Made by a program: the position numbers and the translations under genes. The notes under the pieces are model-generated. The model was not told the DNA's origin. It worked only from the letters and a program-made list of their open reading frames with translations, and searched no databases. A DNA stretch of 64,000 nt. Source: Sphingobium sp. CR2-8. Its GTDB lineage: Bacteria > Pseudomonadota > Alphaproteobacteria > Sphingomonadales > Sphingomonadaceae. Shown here piece by piece: positions 8,503 through 16,492 of this stretch (positions within the stretch are counted from its first letter, which is position 1; each line of letters begins with the position of its first letter). The stretch is taken from positions 2,792,501-2,856,500 of the forward strand of contig NZ_JAYKZY010000002.1 in the NCBI RefSeq assembly GCF_035818615.1. Reading direction: 5' to 3'.

Positions 8503-8661
8503 ATGCTGACAGTCACGGAACAACAGGCAAAAGCCCAATGGTCCAAACTCCTCGTTCGTGCGCGAGATGGCGAGGAGATTATCATCACACGCGATGGCAA
8601 GCCCTACGCAAAGATGGTGCCTCTCACTACCGAGCAGCCCCAACAATCCCGTTCGGGCTGA
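8503..8661 (+). CDS. Phd/YefM-type antitoxin, short and without an adjacent toxin
   Basis: A 52-aa frame reads MLTVTEQQAKAQWSKLLVRA followed by GEEIIITRDGKPYAKMVPL, the core of the Phd/YefM fold: a helix then the GEEIxITRxGKPxAxLxP strand hairpin that binds DNA and dimerises. The usual C-terminal toxin-binding tail is nearly absent. The stop codon lies inside the left arm of a palindromic repeat (8649-8762), which also supplies the last residues. No PIN, RelE or Doc-like gene is next to it, so the partner appears lost or remote. No strong ribosome-binding site precedes ATG 8503. Confidence 0.65.
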   Translation: MLTVTEQQAKAQWSKLLVRARDGEEIIITRDGKPYAKMVPLTTEQPQQSRSG

Positions 8662-8762
8662 GCCTGCCGAAGGCTCTCCTGAGCGCCTGCCTTGCAGGCA
8701 GTTGAAGGACCCTGCTCTTTTCTTCAAGAAGTACGGCCCTTCGACAAGCTCAGGGCGAACGG
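8649..8762. repeat. Dispersed palindromic repeat, family 1 (copy A)
   Basis: The left arm (8650-8673) and right arm (8737-8762) are near-complementary copies of the motif TTCGCCCTGAGCTTGTCGAA and its variants, enclosing about 60 bases. Related copies occur at 14078-14156, 21909-21986 and 37503-37578. The left arm overlaps the end of the Phd-like gene and supplies its stop. Confidence 0.8.
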
Positions 8763-8779
8763 ATTGAGAGCGGAGTTGA

Positions 8780-9178
8780 TCAGTTTGGCGACAGCGCCTC
8801 GACACAGAAGTGGCCTGTATCGGCTTCAAAATAGGTTATCCGCCAACGTAAGCCGAACCGCTCTTCGGCATTCCAAGGCGTAGCTTTCTCGACACCAGTC
8901 TTGGACGTGCCATCCACAATGATGGCATCAACCCATCCGGCATGATGTTCGAGCGCATATAGGATATGCATACGCCGCTTGATGTTGCCAGGCTTTCGCT
9001 CCCATTCTTCAAGCCGCCCACCGCGCAATCTGGTATCCATCGTCAATGGTTTGGCGGCCCAGTCAATTTCGGAACGCCAAAGCGTCAAGCAAACGCCGTG
9101 ATCGCCCTGTGCGCTCCAGTCGGTGCGAGGCGCTTGAAGCTTATATCCCAGCTTCGAAAACGCCTCGCCATATTTCAT
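8780..9178 (-). CDS. Uncharacterised protein translationally coupled to nadA
   Basis: A 132-aa soluble protein of no recognised family. It is rich in Trp and charged residues, with segments such as RTDWSAQGDHGVCLTLWRSE, KRRMHILYALEHHAGWVDAI and FGLRWRITYFEADTGHFCVE. Alternating hydrophobic stretches in the C-terminal half suggest an alpha/beta fold. Its ATG overlaps the nadA stop (ATGA at 9175-9178), so translation is coupled to NadA. Base composition looks lower in GC than the neighbours, and it sits beside a repeat and a lone antitoxin, both hints of acquired DNA. No function is assigned. Confidence 0.6.
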   Translation of the reverse strand: MKYGEAFSKLGYKLQAPRTDWSAQGDHGVCLTLWRSEIDWAAKPLTMDTRLRGGRLEEWERKPGNIKRRMHILYALEHHAGWVDAIIVDGTSKTGVEKATPWNAEERFGLRWRITYFEADTGHFCVEALSPN

Positions 9179-10163
9179 GGCCGCGCCCCGACATCCCCCT
9201 GCCCCACCGTGCCGCTGGCCATTTCCAGCATCCGGTCCAGGCTCTTCTTCGCCTGCAATCGCAGCGTTTCGTCCATCTCGATGCGCGGCTGCAAGTCGCG
9301 GAGCGACAGGTACAGCTTCTCCATCGTGTTGAGCGCCATATAGGGGCAGATGTTGCAGTTGCAGTTGCCGTCCGCGCCGGGCGCGCCGATGAAATGCTTG
9401 TCGGGCACCGCCTTTTCCATCTGGTGGATGATATGCGGTTCGGTCGCGACGATCAGCGTGTCGCCCGGCATCGTCTTGGCAAAGTCCAATATGCCGCTGG
9501 TCGATCCGACATAATCGGCATGATCGACGATATAGGGCGGGCATTCGGGATGCGCGGCGATGGGCGCATGCGGGTGCTGCGCCTTGAGTTTCAGCAATTC
9601 GGTTTCGCTGAACGCTTCATGCACGATGCACACGCCCGGCCACAGCAGCATGTCGCGGCCCAGCTTGCGCTTCAGATAGCCGCCCAGATGCTTGTCGGGG
9701 CCGAAGATGATCTTCTGGTCCTTGGGGATCTGCGCCAGGATCTTTTCAGCCGATGACGACGTCACGATGATGTCGGACAGCGCCTTCACCTCGGCCGAAC
9801 AGTTGATGTAGCTGAGCGCGATATGATCGGGATGCGCCTCGCGAAATGCCTTGAACTGGGCGGGGGGCAACTGTCTTCCAGCGAACAGCCCGCATCCATG
9901 TCCGGCAGCACGACGATCTTCTGCGGTGACAGGATCTTGGCCGTTTCCGCCATGAAGCGCACGCCGCAAAAGGCGATGACGTCCGCGTCCGTCTCCGCCG
10001 CCTTGCGAGACAGTTCCAGGCTGTCGCCGACGAAATCGGACAGATCCTGGATTTCGGGCGACTGATAATAATGGCCGAGGATGACGGCATTGCGCTCCTT
10101 GCGCAGCCGGTCGATTTCGGCGCGCAGATCGGCGCCCTGCGGAATAGCCGTGATCGCGTTCAT
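9175..10163 (-). pseudogene. nadA: Quinolinate synthase NadA, interrupted by a -1 base frameshift
   Basis: NadA condenses iminoaspartate with dihydroxyacetone phosphate to quinolinate using a [4Fe-4S] cluster. The N-terminal half ([20 protein letters not shown] to [14 protein letters not shown]) is in one frame; the C-terminal half ([20 protein letters not shown] onward, with HPEC and GNCNCNICPYM) is in another. They join if one C is added to the six-C run at 9862-9867 (G on the plus strand). All cluster cysteines are present across the two parts. As given, the first frame ends at 9786 and the protein lacks its C-terminal half. GAGGAG precedes ATG 10163. Sequencing error or recent mutation cannot be separated here. 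Confidence 0.9.
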
Positions 10164-10207
10164 ACCCTGATACTCCTCGGTCCCATGGCTGGCCCTTTGC
10201 CCGCGCC

Positions 10208-10921
10208 CTAGCGCTGCTGTCGCTTGTTGGCCAGTACCTCATTGATCGGCGTGGTCACGTCCCACTGATCCTGGCTGCGTCTCTCCGACGGGAAGGTGAC
10301 GATCACCCGCGCGTCGCCAAAGCCCATCGCGGCGAGCGGCGCGCCCATGACCTTGCCCACCGCCGCGCGGCCATATTCGCGCGCCTGCGCCATGCGTTCG
10401 GGCGACCGGGCCGATGCCGCCGCCCGCGCCTGCGCATGGGCGGATATCTTGCGGCTGAGTGCCTCGCCTGCCGCCCGCGTGACGAACAGGCCGCTGGTGC
10501 GCACCAAAGTCCGGCGCGCCTCATCGACATTGGGCTTGTCCGCCGTCACATCGGGCGCGTTGACGATCAGCGTGCGGCGCTTTTCGTCCCATTCCAGGTC
10601 GCCCGCGTCCAGCTTCGACAGGTCGATGAAATAATCGACCGAATAGGGCATCTTGACCACTTGGTCGGACTTGAGCCAGCCAAAGCCGCGCACATCCTGC
10701 GCCGTACTCTGGATCGTGCCGTTCAGCCGCGACACGCGCAGGTCGCTGGCGCCCGCAATCTTTTCCGCGATGATCTTCGTCACCGCCGATCCGTCCTCTT
10801 CGACCGTGACGACATAGTCGCGATTATAACGCTGCCAGCCGACCAGCATCGCGGCGCCCACGCCCAAAATCAGCAGCGCAGCAACAACCGGACCGGCATA
10901 GCGCCTCAGCGCATCTGCCAT
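10208..10921 (-). CDS. DUF4230 domain membrane-anchored protein
   Basis: A 237-aa protein with one N-terminal membrane segment ([20 protein letters not shown]) and a long extracytoplasmic domain of the DUF4230 type. Marks of the family are the regular beta pattern ([37 protein letters not shown]) and the helical stretch with [20 protein letters not shown]. Function is unknown; the domain resembles SPFH-like or secretion-related folds. Its start overlaps the end of the MBL hydrolase gene by 16 bases, so the two form an operon that reads on towards nadA. Confidence 0.75.
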   Translation of the reverse strand: MADALRRYAGPVVAALLILGVGAAMLVGWQRYNRDYVVTVEEDGSAVTKIIAEKIAGASDLRVSRLNGTIQSTAQDVRGFGWLKSDQVVKMPYSVDYFIDLSKLDAGDLEWDEKRRTLIVNAPDVTADKPNVDEARRTLVRTSGLFVTRAAGEALSRKISAHAQARAAASARSPERMAQAREYGRAAVGKVMGAPLAAMGFGDARVIVTFPSERRSQDQWDVTTPINEVLANKRQQR

Positions 10922-11784
10922 CGGCCGTCCCCGACAGGCGCGGCCAGCCCCCGGCCGTCCAGGTCGATCAGATGCGCCAGCACCGACCGCCCGGCCGCGC
11001 CATAGAGGCGCGGATCGACGCCCTTATACATGTCCGCCACTATGTCCGGGATGGCGCTGTCGCCGTTACGCGCCATAAAGCGCAATATCTGCCCCTCGCG
11101 CTGCTTGCGATGGCCCATCATGCCCCGCACCAGCCGCTGCGGCGTCTCGATCGGTTCGCCATGGGCGGGATAATAGATGACATCATCCCGCTCCAGCAAC
11201 CGCTGCATCGAGCGCATATAGGCCGCCATGTCGCCATCGGGGGGCGAAATGACGCTGGTCGACCAGCCCATCACATGGTCGCCAGTGAACAGCGCCTTTT
11301 CTTCCAGCAGAGCGAAGCAGAGATGGTTGGACGTATGCCCCGGCGTCGCAACAGCCTCCAGCGTCCAGCCAGGCCCGCTCACCTGCTCGCCATCGACCAG
11401 CACGCGATCCGGTCGATACGCGGCGTCGAACGCGGCGTCGGCGCGTGGTCCGTCATCCTCCAGCGTCAACGGGGGGCAGCCGATGATCGGCGCGCCGGTC
11501 GCCTGGCTCAATGGCCGCGCGGCGGGGCTATGGTCGCGATGGGTGTGGGTGCAGAGGATAGCGACGACGCGGCGGCCAGCGATCGCAGCGGTCAGCGCGG
11601 CCAGATGATCCGCATCGTCCGGGCCGGGATCGATGATCGCGACGGCCTCCGCGCCGACGACATAGCTCTGCGTGCCGGTATAGGTGAAGGGCGAGGGATT
11701 GGGCGCCAGCACCCGCGCCACCAAAGGCGATAGCGCCATCAAAACGCCGGTCGGCAGGTCGGCCGGATCGAAAGGAGGTGCCAT
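10906..11784 (-). CDS. MBL-fold metallo-hydrolase (LACTB2/glyoxalase II-like)
   Basis: The 292-aa protein carries the zinc-binding signature THTHRDHS (residues 79-86), a GHTSNHL histidine, a GDHVMG acidic/His motif and YYPAHG near the end, all standard for metallo-beta-lactamase hydrolases. A winged-helix-like C-terminal part (RMMGHRKQREGQILRFMARN) places it with LACTB2-type hydrolases acting on thioesters or RNA. The substrate is unknown. ATG 11784 is chosen over 11793 without a clear ribosome-binding site for either. It is first in a minus-strand run with the DUF4230 gene and nadA. Confidence 0.85.
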   Translation of the reverse strand: MAPPFDPADLPTGVLMALSPLVARVLAPNPSPFTYTGTQSYVVGAEAVAIIDPGPDDADHLAALTAAIAGRRVVAILCTHTHRDHSPAARPLSQATGAPIIGCPPLTLEDDGPRADAAFDAAYRPDRVLVDGEQVSGPGWTLEAVATPGHTSNHLCFALLEEKALFTGDHVMGWSTSVISPPDGDMAAYMRSMQRLLERDDVIYYPAHGEPIETPQRLVRGMMGHRKQREGQILRFMARNGDSAIPDIVADMYKGVDPRLYGAAGRSVLAHLIDLDGRGLAAPVGDGRWQMR

Positions 11785-11875
11785 GCATCCCATGTGCCCA
11801 TTTATGCGCGGATTTCAAGGGTGGGGGATTGAGACTATGCTTTGGTTGCGGGCAGAAAGCGGACATGATTGCATC

Positions 11876-11988
11876 GTCACCCCAGCGAAGGCTGGGGTCT
11901 CAAGCGACGGCGGGATATGGTCGCCGCTAGTATCTGACTCGACTGCCTTGCGCCTCTGCTTGCGATGCCAGCCTTCGCTGGCATGACG
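11876..11988. repeat. Palindromic repeat pair (REP-like, family 2)
   Basis: Two hairpins about 70 bases apart: CCCCAGC-GAAG-GCTGGGG (about 11880-11897) and TGCCAGC-CTTC-GCTGGCA (about 11966-11983). The outer flanks (CGTCA.../...TGACG) are also inverted, so the pair forms a larger palindrome. This arrangement matches the REP/BIME-type elements common between genes in sphingomonads. The stretch 11785-12139 holds no other convincing feature. Confidence 0.7.
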
Positions 11989-12139
11989 TTGCTGGGCGGC
12001 AGGCCTGACCAAATCCGCATCCATCTGTCCTACCCGGCCAGCCCATGTTAGGCTCAGCCCATGTCCACCGCGCGCCCTTCCTGCTCCTACCCCTCGCAAC
12101 ATAATTTCCAACTTCTGTTCCGAAATATCAAAATCAGCG

Positions 12140-12170
12140 GGAAATGTGCGAAGTTAAGCGGGACATTTCC
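12140..12170. promoter_or_regulatory. 8-bp inverted repeat just upstream of xerC
   Basis: GGAAATGT (12140-12147) and ACATTTCC (12163-12170) are perfect inverted copies with a 15-base spacer. The right arm ends three bases before the chosen xerC start. It could be an mRNA hairpin covering the ribosome-binding region or a protein site; no usual Shine-Dalgarno motif is visible there. Confidence 0.35.
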
Positions 12171-12173
12171 AAC

Positions 12174-13064
12174 ATGACCGCCCCCCTCCCCGAGCGCTGG
12201 CGCCAGCATCTCGCGCTCGACCGACGGCGCTCGATCCATACGGTGCGCGCCTATGTCGCAACGGCCGAGCGGCTGATCGCCTTCCTCGAACGCCATCATG
12301 GCGAAGCGGTGACCCCCGCCACCCTGGCCCGGACCGAACAGGCGGACCTGCGCGCCTTCCTCGCGAGTCGGCGGACCGACGGCATCGGCAATCTGTCGGC
12401 CGCGCGCGAACTCTCCGCCGTCCGCGGTTTCCTGAAGTTCGTCGGTGGCGACAACGCCCGCGTGCCGCAGCTCAAGGGACCGCGGGTCAAGCGCGGCCTC
12501 CCCCGCCCCATCTCCCCCGACGAAGCCGTCGCGCTGGCGCAGGACATCGCCGAAACCGCGCGCGAAGGCTGGATCGGCGCGCGCGACTGGGCGGTGCTGC
12601 TGTTGCTCTACGGCGCGGGGCTGCGCATCGGCGAAGCGATGGGCCTCAACGGCGACATATTGCCGCTCGACACCACCCTGCGCGTCACCGGCAAGCGCAA
12701 CAAGACCCGCATCGTCCCCCTGCTGCCGCAGGTGCGCGCCGCGATCGAGGCCTATGTCGAAGCCTGTCCCTATCCACCGGCGCGAGACGAACCGCTGTTC
12801 CGGGGCGCACGCGGCGGGCCGCTGTCGCCCGCGCTCATCCGCCGGGCGGTGCAGGGCGCGCGTGGACGACTCGGTCTGTCGGACCGCACCACGCCCCATG
12901 CGCTGCGCCACAGTTTCGCCACCCATCTGCTGGGGCGCGGCGCGGACCTGCGCTCGCTGCAGGAATTGCTCGGCCATGCCAGCCTTTCCTCGACCCAGGT
13001 CTATACCCAGGTCGACGCCGCCCATCTGCTCGACATCTATCGCAACGCCCACCCCCGGGCATGA
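12174..13064 (+). CDS. xerC: Tyrosine recombinase XerC
   Basis: XerC works with XerD to resolve chromosome dimers at dif. The 296-aa product (typical is about 300) has the N-terminal SAM-like core-binding domain (LALDRRRSIHTVRAYVATAE) and a catalytic domain with all active residues: Arg151 in LRIGE, Lys174 in TGKRNK, His242 and Arg245 in HALRHSF, His268 in LGHAS and Tyr277 in TQVYTQ. No integrase-type extra DNA-binding domain or adjacent att repeats are present, so housekeeping XerC is more likely than a phage integrase. Starts at 12144 or 12174 are possible; the latter matches the family N-terminus. Confidence 0.92.
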   Translation: MTAPLPERWRQHLALDRRRSIHTVRAYVATAERLIAFLERHHGEAVTPATLARTEQADLRAFLASRRTDGIGNLSAARELSAVRGFLKFVGGDNARVPQLKGPRVKRGLPRPISPDEAVALAQDIAETAREGWIGARDWAVLLLLYGAGLRIGEAMGLNGDILPLDTTLRVTGKRNKTRIVPLLPQVRAAIEAYVEACPYPPARDEPLFRGARGGPLSPALIRRAVQGARGRLGLSDRTTPHALRHSFATHLLGRGADLRSLQELLGHASLSSTQVYTQVDAAHLLDIYRNAHPRA

Positions 13065-13129
13065 AACCGCCATTATGGCGCCCTATTTCTCCACCAGCCT
13101 GCGTCGCATCCCCACGGGAGAAACATGCG

Positions 13130-13420
13130 ATGATGCTCCGTCTGGTCCTGGCATTGCAGAGCGTCGGCACAACTGGCATCCCGCCCGACTTCGACCTGAA
13201 AAAGGTCAAACCCTCCCCCGATGCCGACGCCATCGTCGTCACCGGGCGTCGCCAGAGCTAGCGCATCGATCGTGAGCCGATCAGTACGGAACCGCCGCTG
13301 GGCCGGGCGGAAACGGGATTGTTCGGCAACGCAAAAGGAAACCTCCATGTCGAAAGCCAGAGCTTCGGCAATGGCACCACTTCCCAACGGGTAATGGTGG
13401 AGATGAAGATCCGCTTCTAA
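13130..13420 (+). pseudogene. Small IVVTGRR-motif protein split by an in-frame amber codon
   Basis: From ATG 13130 (after GGGAGA) the frame encodes a short hydrophobic start, then SPDADAIVVTGRRQS, then TAG at 13259-13261. Without a frame change the same frame continues with RIDREPISTEPPLGRAETGL and ends SQRVMVEMKIRF-TAA at 13418-13420. In sphingomonads, small exported proteins of about 95 aa carry an IVVTGRR-type motif, a PLGRAETGLFG-like segment and a C-terminal KIxF. A single CAG-to-TAG change would explain the break (QSQR to QS-stop-R). Function unknown; the motif resembles the N-terminal signature of TonB-receptor plugs. Confidence 0.55.
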
Positions 13421-14016
13421 CCCTTCGGCCGCCAGGTCGCGAGCCGCCAGAGATAGGCTACCACCGCGATCACGACGCAGGCGGTCGCGACAGGGCCGAC
13501 ATAATGGTCGATGTCGCGGAAATGCTGCCCCAGCAGATAGCCGGCATAGGCCAGGATGACGTTCCAGATCAGCGCCCCGGCGCAGGTCCACAGCAGGAAG
13601 CGGACATGCCCCATGCGGAACAGTCCGGCGGGCAGCGAGATCATCGTGCGGAAGGCGGGCATGAAGCGGAAGACGAAGACGACGATCTGGCCATATTTCC
13701 CGAACAGCCGGTCCAGCGCCTCGACATCGCGCCACTCCAGCGTCGCCCATCGGCCATAGCGATCGACGATCGGCTTCAACCGGTGAAAGCCCAGCAGATG
13801 GCCGACCAGATACCAGACATAATTGCCGATCGTGGTGCCGATCGTCCCGGCGAGCAGCAGCCAGCCCATGTCCATCCGCCCCTGTCCGACGCGGATGCCG
13901 CCAATGCCCATGATGAGTTCGGACGGGATCGGCGGAAAGACATTTTCCAGGATCATCAGCAAGCCGATGCCCCAATAGCCGCCCGCATCGATCAGGCGCA
14001 GAACCCAGTCGGTCAT
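13417..14016 (-). CDS. DedA family membrane protein
   Basis: DedA proteins are multi-pass inner-membrane proteins linked to undecaprenyl-phosphate or phospholipid recycling and membrane-potential homeostasis. The 199-aa product has the family motifs ENVFPPIPSE near residue 25, GNYVWYLVGH, and FRFMPAFRTMISLPAGLFRM with its arginines, and ends in a membrane helix (VATACVVIAVVAYLWRLATW). It stands alone; its stop overlaps the stop of the convergent small pseudogene. Confidence 0.9.
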   Translation of the reverse strand: MTDWVLRLIDAGGYWGIGLLMILENVFPPIPSELIMGIGGIRVGQGRMDMGWLLLAGTIGTTIGNYVWYLVGHLLGFHRLKPIVDRYGRWATLEWRDVEALDRLFGKYGQIVVFVFRFMPAFRTMISLPAGLFRMGHVRFLLWTCAGALIWNVILAYAGYLLGQHFRDIDHYVGPVATACVVIAVVAYLWRLATWRPKG

Positions 14017-14077
14017 GCAATGTCACTCACTTGGTTCTTGAAGGGCATAGGCACCGGATAACGCGCCACCCTCTCTT

Positions 14078-14156
14078 CCGTTCGCCCTGAGCCTGTCGAA
14101 GGGTCTTACTTTTCTTCAACAGCAGTGAAAGGCTTCGACAGGCTCAGCCCGAACGA
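14078..14156. repeat. Dispersed palindromic repeat, family 1 (copy B)
   Basis: The left arm at 14078-14103 contains TTCGCCCTGAGCCTGTCGAA and the right arm at 14131-14156 is its near-perfect inverse, with a loop of about 27 bases containing TTTTCTTC. It lies between dedA and gshB. The hairpin may end the gshB transcript, which stops 17 bases away. Confidence 0.85.
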
Positions 14157-14172
14157 ATCTGTGATGTCACGT

Positions 14173-15147
14173 TCAGCCCGCCACGCGCGCCGCCAGCCGG
14201 GCGTCGATCGCGTCCCAGATCATGCCGCCGGTGTCGATCCCGTCGAAAGCGTCGATCGACACGAGGCCGGTCGGCGACGTCACGTTGATTTCGGTCAGCC
14301 ACTCGCCGCCGATCACGTCGATCCCCACGAACAACAACCCGCGCGCCTTGAGTTCCGGCCCCATCGCCGCGCAGATTTCGCGTTCCTTGTCGGTCAGTTC
14401 GGTCTTGGCCGCCGATCCGCCGACCGCCAGGTTCGACCGGATTTCGCCCTTGCCAGGAATACGATTGACCGCGCCCGCCACCTCGCCATCGATCAGCACG
14501 ATGCGCTTGTCCCCCTGCGCCACGCCGGGGATGAAGGCCTGGACCATGAAGGGTTCGACCCAGGACGCCTTGAACAGTTCCACGAGCGACGACAGGTTCG
14601 ATCCCTTGCTGTCGACATGGAACACCGCCACGCCGCCATTGCCGTACAGCGGCTTCACCACGATCTCGCCATGCTCCTCCAGAAATTTCCGGGTCGCGCT
14701 CAGGCTGCGCGTGATCATGGTCGGCGGCATGAAGCGTGCATAGTCCAGCACGAACAGCTTTTCCGGCGCATTGCGGACCGATGCGGGATCGTTGACCACC
14801 AATGTTTCGGCCTGCACCCGCTCCAGCAGATGGGTGGCGGTGATGTAGCTGAGGTCGAAGGGCGGGTCCTGCCGCATCCACACGACATCGACGTCGCGGC
14901 CCAGGTCCAGCACTTCCCAGTCGCCATAGGCGAAATGATCGCCTTCCTGCTTCTGGACCTTGACCGGCCGCGCCATCGCCCACACCCGGCCACCCTGAAA
15001 CGTCAGGTCGGGCGCCAGATAATGATAGAGCCGGTGCCCCCGCGCCTGCGCCGCCAACATGATGTGAAAGGTCGAATCGCCGCCGATCTTGATGCCCTCC
15101 ATCGGGTCCATCTGCATCGCGACGGTCAGGGGGTTGAGTTCGGTCAT
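14173..15147 (-). CDS. gshB: Glutathione synthetase
   Basis: GshB joins gamma-glutamylcysteine and glycine with ATP. The 324-aa product shows the N-terminal MQMDPMEGIKIGGDSTFHIM, VVWMRQDPPFDLSYITATHL, the ATP-grasp segment EIVVKPLYGNGGVAVF, and the C-terminal INVTSPTGLVSIDAF, all typical of GshB. AAGGGA lies nine bases before ATG 15147 (MTELNP), whereas the upstream ATG at 15156 would be too close, so 15147 is chosen. Downstream of yraN and rsmI on the same strand, it keeps a gene order frequent in Alphaproteobacteria, though a repeat now separates it from yraN. Confidence 0.95.
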   Translation of the reverse strand: MTELNPLTVAMQMDPMEGIKIGGDSTFHIMLAAQARGHRLYHYLAPDLTFQGGRVWAMARPVKVQKQEGDHFAYGDWEVLDLGRDVDVVWMRQDPPFDLSYITATHLLERVQAETLVVNDPASVRNAPEKLFVLDYARFMPPTMITRSLSATRKFLEEHGEIVVKPLYGNGGVAVFHVDSKGSNLSSLVELFKASWVEPFMVQAFIPGVAQGDKRIVLIDGEVAGAVNRIPGKGEIRSNLAVGGSAAKTELTDKEREICAAMGPELKARGLLFVGIDVIGGEWLTEINVTSPTGLVSIDAFDGIDTGGMIWDAIDARLAARVAG

Positions 15148-15171
15148 GCGCGTCATTCCCTTAAACCGTTA

Positions 15172-15250
15172 GGTTCGAGCAGCTTCGAGCTTGTCGAGAA
15201 GCGCCCGTCGAGAAACTTTCTCGACTGCGGTTCTCGGCTTCGCTCGAACC
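15172..15250. repeat. Inverted-repeat element between gshB and yraN
   Basis: GGTTCGAGC (15172-15180) is inverted at GCTCGAACC (15242-15250). Inside lie further palindromic pieces built on CTTCGAGCTTGTCGAGAAG and TCGAGAAACTTTCTCGA. The words resemble family-1 arms but are rearranged, so this is listed as a related, not identical, element. Confidence 0.55.
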
Positions 15251-15288
15251 TCCGCTCGAAGCGAACGGGATTGATGGATGGGCGGTTT

Positions 15289-15642
15289 TCACCCCCCATG
15301 CCAGACATTGGCCAGATGGCGCGGCGCGCGGCCGGGCGCAAGGAGGATGACGTCGATTCGCATGTCGTCGCCCGGTTTCGCTAGCTCGTGCCATAGGATT
15401 TCGGCCGCCCTGGCGACCCGCGCCAGCCGCCGCTCGTCGATCGACCGGTCCAATTCCGCGGCGCTACCCCGCGCTTTCACCTCGACGAATGCCAGCATCG
15501 CGCCCCGCCGCGCGACCAGGTCCACCTCCCCCGCTGCCGTCCGCATCCGTCGGCCGACGATCTGCCAGCCCTTCAGCCGCAGCCACCAGGCGGCGATGCG
15601 TTCGGCCTGCCGCCCGCGCTTCTCCGCCGCCGCTCTTGTCAC
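15289..15642 (-). CDS. yraN: YraN family (UPF0102) endonuclease-like protein
   Basis: A 117-aa protein of the PD-(D/E)XK-like UPF0102 family: the N-terminal basic helix RGRQAERIAAWWLRLKGW, then the core GEVDLVARRGAMLAFVEVKARG, whose Glu, Asp and ExK form the putative nuclease site. The biological role is unsettled. Its start overlaps the rsmI stop by four bases (ATGA), the usual rsmI-yraN pairing. Confidence 0.92.
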   Translation of the reverse strand: MTRAAAEKRGRQAERIAAWWLRLKGWQIVGRRMRTAAGEVDLVARRGAMLAFVEVKARGSAAELDRSIDERRLARVARAAEILWHELAKPGDDMRIDVILLAPGRAPRHLANVWHGG

Positions 15643-16481
15643 CCCTTCAATTCCGTCGCCCGATCATAAAGCGTCCGCCGGTCCAGCCCCAATTTCTTGG
15701 CGACCTCGCCTGCCGCCTTCGACACCGGCAGGCGCGTCAGCGCCTCCAGCAGCGCCACGTCGGCATCCTCCGCGCTGGCGGGCGGTGCTTCACCCGGCGG
15801 CCCGACCGTCACCACGATCTCCCCCTTGGGCGGGGCGTCGGCATAGCGGGCGGAGAGTTCGGACAAAGTGCCGCAGGCCGTTTCCTCGAACGTCTTGCTG
15901 ATCTCCCGGCTGACCGCCGCCTCCCGATCGCCCAGATGCGCGGCCATGGCCGACAGGCTGTCCGACAGGCGCGGCCCGCTTTCGTAGAAGACCAATGTAG
16001 CCCGCAACGCCGCCACCTCGTCCAGCACGTCGCCCCGCGCCTTCGCCTTACTGGGCAAAAATCCCATGAACAGGAAACGATCGGTCGGCAGCCCCGACAA
16101 GGTCAGCGCCGCGATCGCCGCGCTGGGTCCGGGCAGCGTCGTGATATTGCGCCCCGCCGCCCGCGCGTCGCGCACCAGCTTGTAGCCCGGATCGGAAATC
16201 AGCGGCGTCCCCGCGTCCGACAGCAAGGCCACCGATTCGCCCGCCATCCGCTCGACCAGTCGCTGGCGTACATTTTCCGCGCTATGGTCGTGATAGGGGA
16301 CCATCGGCCGGTCCGATCCGGCATGGCGCAGCAGCCGCGCGCTCACCCGTGTATCCTCCACGGCGACCACATCGGCCAGTCGCAGGACCTCCGCCCCGCG
16401 CGGCGTAAGGTCACCAAGGTTGCCGATCGGCCCCGCGACGATATAAAGCCCAGGCTCTAGCCCAGAAGTTCGAGTTTCCAT
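15639..16481 (-). CDS. rsmI: 16S rRNA (cytidine-2'-O)-methyltransferase RsmI
   Basis: RsmI methylates the 2'-O of C1402 in 16S rRNA using SAM. The 280-aa product has the tetrapyrrole-methylase fold motifs LYIVAGPIGNLGDLTPRG, VAVEDTRVSARLL, LLSDAGTPLISDPGY and LPGPSAAIAALTLSGLPTDR, followed by GFLPSK. The C-terminal HTH-like end (LDRRTLYDRATEL) also fits. ATG 16481 matches the family start. It is divergent from the lipoprotein gene starting only 12 bases away. Confidence 0.95.
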   Translation of the reverse strand: METRTSGLEPGLYIVAGPIGNLGDLTPRGAEVLRLADVVAVEDTRVSARLLRHAGSDRPMVPYHDHSAENVRQRLVERMAGESVALLSDAGTPLISDPGYKLVRDARAAGRNITTLPGPSAAIAALTLSGLPTDRFLFMGFLPSKAKARGDVLDEVAALRATLVFYESGPRLSDSLSAMAAHLGDREAAVSREISKTFEETACGTLSELSARYADAPPKGEIVVTVGPPGEAPPASAEDADVALLEALTRLPVSKAAGEVAKKLGLDRRTLYDRATELKG

Positions 16482-16492
16482 AAGGACGCCAG

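Noticed and set aside
8416..8829. A minus-strand frame across the antitoxin and family-1 repeat
   Set aside because: Its central residues (SVRPELVEG) are the translation of the repeat, and the rest is antisense to the better-supported antitoxin.
11876..11988. Two hairpins considered as a CRISPR array
   Set aside because: Only two units in inverted orientation, without regularly spaced direct repeats or cas genes; they fit REP-type elements.
12174..13064. XerC as a phage or integrative-element integrase
   Set aside because: Length and sequence fit housekeeping XerC; no att-like direct repeats, phage genes or tRNA are nearby.
12087..13073. A 328-codon minus-strand frame over xerC
   Set aside because: XerC with all catalytic residues is on the plus strand; the opposite frame has no motif.
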